In this document: piece by piece, positions 1 through 5,095 of the stretch
How the letters are laid out: every line of letters begins with the position of its first letter
How positions within the stretch are numbered: the first letter of the stretch is position 1
Source: Peptococcaceae bacterium UBA2264
GTDB taxonomy: Bacteria; Bacillota; Desulfitobacteriia; Desulfitobacteriales; Desulfitobacteriaceae
Assembly (NCBI GenBank): GCA_002347475.1
Contig: DDXI01000035.1
Span: 1-7,856, forward strand
Direction of reading: 5' to 3'
Length of the DNA stretch: 7,856 nt
The notes under the pieces: generated by a model
Seen by the model: the letters and a program-made list of their open reading frames with translations, nothing else
What the model was told of the DNA's origin: nothing
Database searches by the model: none
Position numbers and translations under genes: made by a program

Positions 1-161
1 TGCAAAATGCCCGTTCCCTGGGCTGTGTTGCCCTGGACGGTACCGGTATGCTCTTACATCAGGGAGCTTTAGCCTGGGAATTTTGGTTAGGCGGCCAGGC
101 CCCTGTGGCAGAAATGCAGGCGGCTTTGCTGCAGGCCATAGAATCCAAACAAGATTCCTGA
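1..161 (+). CDS. aroE: Shikimate dehydrogenase, C-terminal fragment (5' end outside window)
   Basis: The first 161 bases are open in the frame starting at base 3 and end at TGA 159-161, giving about 52 C-terminal residues. They contain the block G-x-G-M-L-x-x-Q-G-A-x-A-x-E-x-W-x-G, followed by P-x-x-x-M. This is the characteristic C-terminal helix region of shikimate dehydrogenase, whose conserved Gln helps bind shikimate. AroE reduces 3-dehydroshikimate to shikimate with NADPH in the cytoplasm. Assignment to AroE rather than the paralogue YdiB/quinate dehydrogenase is inferred from the aroC-aroK-aroB genes downstream. The gene leads directly into a prepilin gene 4 bp after its stop, so the two are probably co-transcribed and translationally coupled. 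The N-terminal catalytic domain and the NADP-binding Rossmann motif lie outside the window and cannot be checked. Confidence 0.88.
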   Translation, partial: QNARSLGCVALDGTGMLLHQGALAWEFWLGGQAPVAEMQAALLQAIESKQDS

Positions 162-165
162 TGTT

Positions 166-600
166 ATGAACAAGAACAGCAAGCAATGTCAAGGTTTTAC
201 TCTGCTGGAACTGACTCTGGTTTTGGCTATCCTGGCAGGCAGCGGTTTTTTTCTTCTGATTAAACTTCCTCTGCACCTGCAAAGTCAAAGCCTGTCCCTG
301 ACTTCTGCCCAGCTCCTGACCGAACTCAGGGATACCCGCCAGGCTGCTCTGGCGGAAAACACCTGGTATCAAATCAAGTTTTATTATGAATTAAATTGTT
401 ACCGGATCATGAGGCAAGGAGTTCTGGTTAAGCAAATCGATCTGGGCGAGGGAGTTGTCTTTGGCAACCGGCCACCTGATCTGATTTTTAATGCTGTGGG
501 AACCCCCAGTGTCGGCCTGACCATATTGCTGCAAAATACGGCAGGAGAGCAGAAAAAGGTTATTATTGCCCCTGTCTCCGGCCGGATCAGGGAAGAATGA
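166..600 (+). CDS. GspH/FimT-like type IV prepilin (minor pseudopilin)
   Basis: The 144-residue product begins with a short basic leader ending in Gly10, then F-T-L-L-E at residues 11-15 and a hydrophobic helix to about residue 33. This is a class III (prepilin peptidase) signal, with cleavage expected after Gly10 and the conserved Glu5 of the mature protein at residue 15. The rest is a roughly 110-residue beta-rich globular region, with LLTELRDTRQAAL after the helix and a F-N-x-x-G-T-P-S segment. The T-L-R/T-A-R-like helix and the F-x-x-x-G-x motif near the C-terminus resemble the GspH/FimT family, minor pilins near the filament tip. ComGD-type competence pseudopilins are an alternative. The start is the ATG 4 bp after the aroE stop. 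No good Shine-Dalgarno precedes it, which suggests coupling to aroE translation. It is the only non-aromatic gene in this operon and probably works with the pilin set at 3767-5487. Confidence 0.85.
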   Translation: MNKNSKQCQGFTLLELTLVLAILAGSGFFLLIKLPLHLQSQSLSLTSAQLLTELRDTRQAALAENTWYQIKFYYELNCYRIMRQGVLVKQIDLGEGVVFGNRPPDLIFNAVGTPSVGLTILLQNTAGEQKKVIIAPVSGRIREE

Positions 601-672
601 GGCGGCTGGTTTCTTATGTGTTCACATGGACAGGGGAGAATAGAAGCAGGCATAATTATATTCAGGCTGGAC

Positions 673-681
673 AGAAAGGTG
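673..681 (+). promoter_or_regulatory. Ribosome binding site of aroC
   Basis: AGAAAGGTG matches the 3' part of the ideal SD (AAAGGAGGTG) and ends 7 nt before ATG 689. It fixes the aroC start. The 88-bp gap before aroC also holds a small dyad (ATGTG-TT-CACAT, 616-627) but no convincing promoter or terminator. Confidence 0.7.
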
Positions 682-688
682 ATAAAAA

Positions 689-1837
689 ATGCGTTTTTTG
701 ACTGCGGGAGAATCTCATGGCCCCAAATTGCTGGGCATAATTGAAGGACTTCCTGCCGGATTGACAATATCCAAGCATGTTATTGATGAAGCTTTGGGGA
801 GGCGCCAGAAAGGTCCGGGGCGGGGAGGAAGAATGCAGATCGAATCAGATCAGGTGAATTTCCTTTCCGGTCTGCGCGGCGGCCGGACTACCGGCGCCCC
901 GCTGGCTCTGGAAATACTCAACCGCGATTGGGTGAACTGGGAAAAAGTCATGGCTTGGGGTGAAGAGGCAGATTTGGAGAGCCGCAAGGTGCTCACTCCC
1001 AGACCTGGTCATGCTGATCTGGTCGGAAATCTTAAATACAGGACAGAAGTGCGCAACATTCTGGAACGGGCTAGTGCCAGGGAAACTGCCATGCGGGTGG
1101 CGATAGGCAGTGTAGCCATGCAGCTGCTGAATTGTTTGGGTGTCGAGGTAAAAGGACAGGTTACAGCAGTAGGCGGGATCAAAGCCCGGACTCTGGAAGA
1201 TCGGGATTACTGGCAGCGGGTCGGGAATTCGGAATGGGCGGTGGCCGATCCTCAGGCGGAAGAGAGAATGTGGCAGCGCCTGGCAGAGGCCAAAGAGAAG
1301 GGCGAATCTTTGGGAGGAGTCATTCAGATTCAGGTCCATAATGTTCCCGCCGGTTTAGGTTCTCATGTGCAATGGGACCGCAAACTGGATGGAAAGTTAG
1401 CCCAGGCAGTTCTCTCCGTTCAAGCCATGAAAGGCGTATCTTTTGGGATCGGCTTTGAAGCTGCAGACCGTTTGGGTTCGGAAGTTCACGATCCGATTCA
1501 ATACTGTAAAGGCCGGGGTTACAGTCATACCTCCAATAATGCGGGAGGGATTGAGGGGGGCATGAGTAACGGGGAACCCATTATCCTGCAAGCTGTCATG
1601 AAACCCATTCCTACCTTGTACAGCCCGCTGGATACAGTGCATTTGGAAACCAAAGAAGTTGTCCAGGCCAGTGTGGAACGTTCTGATATCTGTGCTGTAC
1701 CGGCAGCCAAGGTTGTTTTGGAACATGTTACAGCCTGGGTTATAGCAGCCGAAATACTGGCGAAATTTCCGGCAGATACATATGTTGAACTGCTAAAAGC
1801 TTGGCAGGACTACAACGATTATCTGCATGCACAATAA
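689..1837 (+). CDS. aroC: Chorismate synthase
   Basis: AroC converts 5-enolpyruvylshikimate-3-phosphate to chorismate by anti-1,4-elimination of phosphate, using reduced FMN. It is the last step of the shikimate pathway and is cytoplasmic. The 382-residue length is normal for the bacterial enzyme. The three family signatures are visible: G-E-S-H-G at residues 7-11 with the conserved active-site His10; E-R-A-S-A-R-E-T at 126-133; and R-S-D-I-C-A-V-P-A at 331-339 with the conserved Asp333. His108 sits in the P-R-P-G-H-A-D segment that corresponds to the second catalytic His, and the glycine-rich SHTSNNAGGIEGGMSNG region (279-295) is intact. The start is supported by the SD at 673-681. It is the middle gene of the aroE-prepilin-aroC-aroK-aroB operon and is separated from aroK by 11 bp. 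Nothing suggests inactivation. Confidence 0.98.
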   Translation: MRFLTAGESHGPKLLGIIEGLPAGLTISKHVIDEALGRRQKGPGRGGRMQIESDQVNFLSGLRGGRTTGAPLALEILNRDWVNWEKVMAWGEEADLESRKVLTPRPGHADLVGNLKYRTEVRNILERASARETAMRVAIGSVAMQLLNCLGVEVKGQVTAVGGIKARTLEDRDYWQRVGNSEWAVADPQAEERMWQRLAEAKEKGESLGGVIQIQVHNVPAGLGSHVQWDRKLDGKLAQAVLSVQAMKGVSFGIGFEAADRLGSEVHDPIQYCKGRGYSHTSNNAGGIEGGMSNGEPIILQAVMKPIPTLYSPLDTVHLETKEVVQASVERSDICAVPAAKVVLEHVTAWVIAAEILAKFPADTYVELLKAWQDYNDYLHAQ

Positions 1838-1848
1838 GGACAGGTGTA

Positions 1849-2364
1849 ATGATGAAAGATTATCAGAATATAGTTTTAATCGGTTTTATGGGAGCCGGAA
1901 AAAGCACGGTCGGCAGACGCCTGGCCCTGGAATTGAATTGGAAATTTGTCGATACTGATACAGTTATTGAAGATGTAACAGGACTGGCTATCAGTACCAT
2001 ATTCAGGCGCTATGGAGAAAGCCGCTTTCGGGCAGAAGAGTCCCTGGTTGTGAAAAAGATCTGTGCCGAGCGGCATTGTGTTATTTCCACCGGAGGCGGA
2101 ACAGTAATGAATCCGGAGAACTTTGAGCTGCTGCAAAAAAACGGCCTGGTGATATATTTATTTGTTTCATTGGAAGATGTTCTTAAGCGAGTAGGTAACT
2201 CTGATAGGCCGCTGCTTAAAAACAGTCCGGCAGAAGTTTTGTCTCTATGGCAGAAGCGGCAGGCAACATATGCCTTGGCTCCTTGTACGATAGACACGAC
2301 CAACAAGGGAGTCGATGAGGTAGTCCAGGAGATTATGAAATTGTTAAAGGAGGGTGTCTGCTAA
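1849..2364 (+). CDS. aroK: Shikimate kinase
   Basis: AroK phosphorylates shikimate at O3 with ATP. The 171-residue product has all family hallmarks: Walker A GFMGAGKST at residues 12-20; the D-T-D shikimate/Mg motif at 35-37; F-R-x-E-E at 60-64 with the substrate-binding Arg61; the G-G-G loop at 82-84; the lid Arg120 in S-D-R-P-L-L; and the C-terminal K-R-Q-x-x-Y segment with Arg137. The reading frame stays open upstream into aroC from an ATG at 1801. I place the start at 1849 because it restores the normal length of about 170 residues, avoids a 37-bp overlap, and is preceded by AAGGA at 1836-1840. The neighbouring ATG at 1852 is an equally acceptable start. The stop codon overlaps the SD/start region of aroB, implying translational coupling. 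Confidence 0.96.
   Translation: MMKDYQNIVLIGFMGAGKSTVGRRLALELNWKFVDTDTVIEDVTGLAISTIFRRYGESRFRAEESLVVKKICAERHCVISTGGGTVMNPENFELLQKNGLVIYLFVSLEDVLKRVGNSDRPLLKNSPAEVLSLWQKRQATYALAPCTIDTTNKGVDEVVQEIMKLLKEGVC
2346..2353 (+). promoter_or_regulatory. Strong ribosome binding site deciding the aroB start
   Basis: AAAGGAGG lies inside the last codons of aroK. It abuts the GTG at 2354, so it cannot serve that codon, but it sits 12 nt before the in-frame TTG at 2366. It therefore favours TTG 2366 as the aroB start, although the spacing is on the long side. Confidence 0.6.
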
Positions 2365-2365
2365 A

Positions 2366-3451
2366 TTGGTAAACCGGCAAAGGATTGAAGTAGCCTCAAA
2401 CCGGCCTTATCCTGTTTTCCTGGGAGTACCTTTGGAAGGATTGGGCGATTATCTGAAAACACGTTCTTTAACAGTTGATAATATTTTGGTTATCTCTACT
2501 CCTAATGTGGCTGACCGTTATCTTGACCGTCTGCTGGCAGGACTGAAGGACTTTAAAGCAGATTTTATTTCTGTTCCGGATGGGGAGGAACAGAAATCAC
2601 TTGACCGGATCGACCTCTTAACAAGCGAAGCCGTCAGCCTTGGTATCGACCGCAGTTCCCTGGTAATCGCTTTTGGCGGAGGAGTGATCGGCGATCTGGC
2701 CGGTTTTTTTGCCAGTATTTATATGAGAGGTATTCGTCTGATTCAGGTTCCAACCACTCTTCTGGCCCAGGTTGACAGCAGCATTGGCGGAAAAGTGGCT
2801 GTTAACCATTCTGCGGGAAAAAATCTTCTGGGTGCTTTTTATCCTCCTTTAGCTGTCTGGACAGATTTCACTACTTTGGAGACATTGCCCTGGAGTGAAT
2901 TTCAAAACGGTTTGGCTGAAACAATCAAACATGCCTTGATTGCTGATTATGAATTATTCAGCTATTTGGAAAAATATACAGAGGAAATAAAACAAGGCAA
3001 CAGCGCCGTCTGGCGAGAAATGGTTACCCGTTCTCTGGCAGTCAAGGTCAAAAAAGTTGCTGAGGATGAACTGGAACAAGGAGCGCGTGCCTTGCTAAAC
3101 CTGGGACATAGTTTTGGCCATGCCCTGGAGACGGAATTGGAATATAAAGGGATAACTCATGGCCAGGGTGTCAGTGTAGGTTTAGCAGCAGCAGCTTGTC
3201 TGGCTCAAGGAAGAGGTATGCTGACTCTGGCAGAGCTTAACCGGATAACCGGCCTGCTGCAAGGTTTCGGTCTTATGACCCGGATTAAAGCCGGGACAGC
3301 GGAAAGGCTTTTGCAGCATATGCAAACCGACAAGAAGAACAAGGCTGGTCAGAAGATCTTGATTTTACCCAAAGGAATCGGGCAGGCCATGATTGTCAAG
3401 GACTGCACTGACCAGGAAATAATAGCAGCCTGGCAAGGAGTACTGCAATAA
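2366..3451 (+). CDS. aroB: 3-Dehydroquinate synthase
   Basis: AroB cyclises 3-deoxy-D-arabino-heptulosonate 7-phosphate to 3-dehydroquinate, the second shikimate-pathway step, using NAD+ and a divalent metal (Zn or Co). From TTG 2366 the protein has 361 residues, normal for the family. It shows the NAD-binding G-G-G-V-I-G-D loop at 104-110, a P-T-T-L-L-A-Q-V-D-S-S-I-G-G-K segment at about 129-143, and the metal ligands Glu185 (G-L-A-E-T-I-K), His248 (G-H-S-F-G-H-A) and His265 (T-H-G). The start could instead be GTG 2354 (365 residues, overlapping aroK by 11 bp), but the SD at 2346-2353 only makes sense for the TTG. It is the last gene of the aromatic operon and is followed by an intrinsic terminator. 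Confidence 0.97.
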   Translation: MVNRQRIEVASNRPYPVFLGVPLEGLGDYLKTRSLTVDNILVISTPNVADRYLDRLLAGLKDFKADFISVPDGEEQKSLDRIDLLTSEAVSLGIDRSSLVIAFGGGVIGDLAGFFASIYMRGIRLIQVPTTLLAQVDSSIGGKVAVNHSAGKNLLGAFYPPLAVWTDFTTLETLPWSEFQNGLAETIKHALIADYELFSYLEKYTEEIKQGNSAVWREMVTRSLAVKVKKVAEDELEQGARALLNLGHSFGHALETELEYKGITHGQGVSVGLAAAACLAQGRGMLTLAELNRITGLLQGFGLMTRIKAGTAERLLQHMQTDKKNKAGQKILILPKGIGQAMIVKDCTDQEIIAAWQGVLQ

Positions 3452-3492
3452 TATTTTAGTTCTTCTGGTAAGTAGTGTGGTTATAAAATTAG

Positions 3493-3532
3493 GTCTTGCA
3501 CTCGAAGCAATTGCGGGTGCAGGACTTTATTT
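3493..3532 (+). terminator. Rho-independent terminator closing the aro operon
   Basis: An 11-bp stem pairs 3493-3503 (GTCTTGCACTC) with 3515-3525 (GGGTGCAGGAC), including two G-U pairs, around an 11-nt loop. It is followed by TTTATTT. It starts 41 bp after the aroB stop and lies upstream of the next promoter, so it separates the aromatic operon from the pilus operon. The U-tract is interrupted by one A, so termination may be partial. Confidence 0.8.
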
Positions 3533-3586
3533 ATGCCGCTATGATTATAGACTATATAACAAAAATATATAATAATAGATAGATTA

Positions 3587-3615
3587 TTGACATAATGTAA
3601 TATATTGGATAAAAT
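3587..3615 (+). promoter_or_regulatory. Sigma-A promoter of the pilus operon
   Basis: TTGACA at 3587-3592 is a perfect -35 box, followed by a 17-bp spacer and TAAAAT at 3610-3615 (one mismatch to TATAAT). Just upstream, 3559-3577 is an A/T-only tract that could act as an UP element. Transcription would start near 3622. A perfect AATAAT/ATTATT inverted repeat (3571-3576 and 3583-3588) overlaps the -35 box, and TATAG-A-CTATA lies at 3546-3556. Either could be an operator, but in such AT-rich DNA both may be chance. Confidence 0.8.
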
Positions 3616-3621
3616 CTTGTC

Positions 3622-3766
3622 GACAGAGCAGGTATATGGAAAAGAATGGAGAAAGAATAGGAATAAGAATTAGAAATAGAACATAATACTACGGGTAGTA
3701 ATAATCCAGGCTCCTGGGGGAAATACCAGACTAGCAGAAAATTGTCTGGCAGAGGAATTAGAATAA
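3622..3766 (+). promoter_or_regulatory. Long 5' leader of the pilus operon with alternative hairpins
   Basis: About 145 nt lie between the expected transcription start and the first pilin ATG. The first half is purine-rich, with degenerate hexamers such as AGAATA, GGAATA and AGAATT. The second half holds TACTA-cggg-TAGTA (3687-3700), CCAG/CTGG (3706-3709 with 3714-3717) and CCAGAC/GTCTGG (3726-3731 with 3744-3749). The last hairpin ends one base before the pilin SD AGAGGA (3751-3756). Because the arms share CCAG/CTGG, 3714-3717 could instead pair with 3726-3729, nested inside pairing of 3706-3709 with 3746-3749. No U-tract follows any stem, so control of translation is more likely than termination. 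It does not match a c-di-GMP or other riboswitch consensus that I can recognise. Confidence 0.45.
3636..3686 (+). CDS. Possible 16-codon leader micro-ORF
   Basis: An ATG about 14 nt into the predicted transcript opens a 16-codon frame ending at TAA 3684-3686. It encodes a basic peptide with four AGA-coded Arg and two ATA-coded Ile among its last ten residues. The upstream GCAGGT is a poor, too-close SD. The stop codon lies directly before the first leader hairpin, an arrangement reminiscent of leader-peptide control. However, the purine-rich repeats would produce such codons by chance, so this remains a candidate only. Confidence 0.2.
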   Translation: MEKNGERIGIRIRNRT

Positions 3767-4108
3767 ATGAATAATGCTGAATTTATTAAGGCGAAGGGTT
3801 TCACTCTCTGGGAAATAGTAATAGTCATCTTTCTTACCGGTCTTTTACTGGGCAGTGTTGTTCCCCACTATGAAAGTTCCAGGAAAATAACTTCTGAGAA
3901 GGTAGATCTGACTAATATTAAATTAATTGAGGGAGCAGCCCGGCTTTATCGTCTGGATATGGGTGTTTTTCCCGAGACAGTTGAAGACCTGATGCTGAAT
4001 ACAACAGGTTCCGAGGCCTGGCAGGGTCCTTATTTGGAGCAATGGCCCCGAAACCCTGACGATGAGACCAGAGTTTATTATATAGATAGCTTGGGACAGG
4101 TCTCTTAA
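3767..4108 (+). CDS. GspG-like type IV prepilin (candidate major pseudopilin)
   Basis: This is a 113-residue prepilin with a short leader ending K-A-K-G11, then F-T-L-W-E (12-16) and a hydrophobic helix to about residue 32. Glu16 is the Glu5 of the mature protein, and cleavage after Gly11 leaves about 102 residues. After the helix, the segments I-K-L-I-E-G-A-A-R-L-Y-R-L-D-M-G-x-F-P (about 51-69) and W-Q-G-P-Y-L...W-P-x-N-P (about 86-98) resemble the GspG/T2SSG fold and small clostridial pilins. The calcium-binding C-terminal loop of classical GspG (S-x-G-x-D-G) is missing and the protein stops soon after I-D-S-L-G-Q, so it is short for the family. Trp replaces the usual Leu at mature position 4. 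It is the first gene after the promoter, with SD AGAGGA 10 nt before ATG. First position suggests the most abundant subunit of this filament, but that is inference. Confidence 0.85.
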   Translation: MNNAEFIKAKGFTLWEIVIVIFLTGLLLGSVVPHYESSRKITSEKVDLTNIKLIEGAARLYRLDMGVFPETVEDLMLNTTGSEAWQGPYLEQWPRNPDDETRVYYIDSLGQVS

Positions 4109-4189
4109 ACTGGTTGAACAGACGGAGTTTCAGAGTCATATCAATAAGCCGGAGCAGTCAGGTAAAGATGGGAAGGGTTGCGTTTGAAA

Positions 4190-4579
4190 ATGCTCGTTTC
4201 AGATAAAGGCAAAAAGGGATATGCCCTCGTGGATGTGTTAATGGCTTTATTTCTTTTTTCCCTGGGTTTTTCTGTTCTTTATAGTCTGACTGAGACTGCC
4301 GTTTCGGAAAATCAACAGGCAGCCAATCTGACTCAGGCTGTGAGTATCGCCCAGCAAACAATGGACAGGCTTGCGGTACGGCCCTGGTCAGAAAATTTAG
4401 CTGAGGGGAAGTGTATTCCCGCTGAACCCTTTACCGGCTGTGAAGGGCTGTTTGACTGGACACTTTACACCGAGTGGGATGAAAACCCGGAATTATTAAA
4501 CATAGAAATGAAAGTGGAATGGTTAGAAAAGGGAGATATTCGCAGTTATCATCTGGGAAGTGTCTATTATGTCGATTAA
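4190..4579 (+). CDS. GspI/PilV-like type IV prepilin with Asp at position 5
   Basis: From ATG 4190 the product has 129 residues: a lysine-rich leader ending K-K-G10, then Y-A-L-V-D-V-L-M-A-L (11-20) and a hydrophobic helix to about residue 30. Order, size and the helix followed by an Ala/Gln-rich stretch with A-Q-Q-T-M-D-R-L (about 54-61) resemble GspI/PilV minor pilins. The mature residue 5, normally Glu, is Asp15. The C-terminal part contains two Cys (CIPAEPFTGC) that could form a disulphide. In-frame TTG codons at 4178 and 4184 could extend the leader. GGAAGGG at 4171-4177 is 6 nt before TTG 4184 and 12 nt before ATG 4190, so 4184 is a real alternative. An 81-bp gap separates it from the GspG-like gene. 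Confidence 0.8.
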   Translation: MLVSDKGKKGYALVDVLMALFLFSLGFSVLYSLTETAVSENQQAANLTQAVSIAQQTMDRLAVRPWSENLAEGKCIPAEPFTGCEGLFDWTLYTEWDENPELLNIEMKVEWLEKGDIRSYHLGSVYYVD

Positions 4580-4609
4580 ATCTGAAAAAAAAGCGAAAGC
4601 GCAGGGCAG

Positions 4610-5095
4610 ATGAAATCCGTAAATAAGTTTTCGGTCAGCAGAGGGTTTACTTTACTGGAAGTATTGACTGCTTTGGTAATTTCTTGCAGTATACTTACAG
4701 TTGCTCTGGGCCTGCTCTCTAATCAGTGGCGGGGATCCCGGGAAATCAAGGATCGCCAGGAGATCGAATATGCCTTGCTAAACGCCGGCGAAACTGTTTC
4801 GGTTGCTGTTCGCTCAGCCCAGGCCGTACGCTGTATTGCCCCAGGCGTCCTGGCGATTACTCCCTGGCCGGAGGCAGGATACACTAAGGCTGATTTATAT
4901 TATATAGATGATAAGGATCATGATGGTATCACAGATTTATATTGTGAACATCTTAACGTTCCCAATCCTGTAGCCAGTCGGATCACGGCCTTAATCTGTA
5001 CGGAGGTGGAACCGGATTTGTGGCAAATAACTTTCCAGGCAGAAATGAATCACCAACAAGCAATGTGGCAAAGACTGATCAGACGCCGTACCTGA
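4610..5095 (+). CDS. GspJ/PilW-like type IV prepilin
   Basis: This is a 161-residue prepilin with leader ending S-R-G12, then F-T-L-L-E (13-17) and a hydrophobic helix to about residue 36. Glu17 is the canonical Glu5. The following polar helix (S-N-Q-W-R-G-S-R-E-I-K-D-R-Q-E) and a beta-rich C-terminal part fit the GspJ/PilW family of tip minor pilins. Residues 101-109 read D-K-D-H-D-G-I-T-D, a DxDxDGxxD calcium-loop pattern. Cys at 75, 112 and 130 are candidates for disulphides. ATG 4610 is the only possible start, since the frame is closed by TGA at 4583-4585. Its own SD is weak (AGGG only 3 nt away). A 14-codon frame from ATG 4569 ends with TGA overlapping this ATG (ATGA), so re-initiation may drive translation. 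Confidence 0.83.
   Translation: MKSVNKFSVSRGFTLLEVLTALVISCSILTVALGLLSNQWRGSREIKDRQEIEYALLNAGETVSVAVRSAQAVRCIAPGVLAITPWPEAGYTKADLYYIDDKDHDGITDLYCEHLNVPNPVASRITALICTEVEPDLWQITFQAEMNHQQAMWQRLIRRRT
5002..5008 (+). promoter_or_regulatory. Ribosome binding site inside the GspJ-like gene
   Basis: GGAGGTG is embedded in the coding sequence of the GspJ-like gene, 11 nt before GTG 5020. It is the only strong SD near the start of the GspK/PilX-like gene and supports the long form beginning at 5020. Confidence 0.5.

Noticed and set aside
621..656. Possible promoter before aroC (TTCACA and CATAAT)
   Set aside because: The spacing is 24 bp, too long for sigma-A, and there is no good -10 at 16-18 bp.
399..767. 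Long minus-strand open frame across the end of the GspH-like gene and the aroC start
   Set aside because: It is antisense to two well-supported genes, has no recognisable motifs or plausible SD, and its composition mirrors the + strand codons.
845..1726. Several minus-strand and alternative-frame open frames within aroC
   Set aside because: Chorismate synthase accounts fully for this segment with all family signatures; the others are shadows without family features.
1801..1848. Upstream ATG extending aroK by 16 residues into aroC
   Set aside because: The extra residues are not part of the shikimate kinase fold, the resulting overlap would be long, and ATG 1849 has AAGGA at suitable distance.
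3622..3766. c-di-GMP-I (GEMM) riboswitch in the pilus leader
   Set aside because: The conserved core (GCAAAGCC-type segment and GGTAGC tetraloop-receptor part) is absent; only short generic stems are seen.
4114..4206. TTG-initiated 30-codon frame between the G-like and I-like pilins
   Set aside because: There is no appropriately placed SD, the composition is Arg/Ser-rich without hydrophobic or pilin features, and it overlaps the I-like start.
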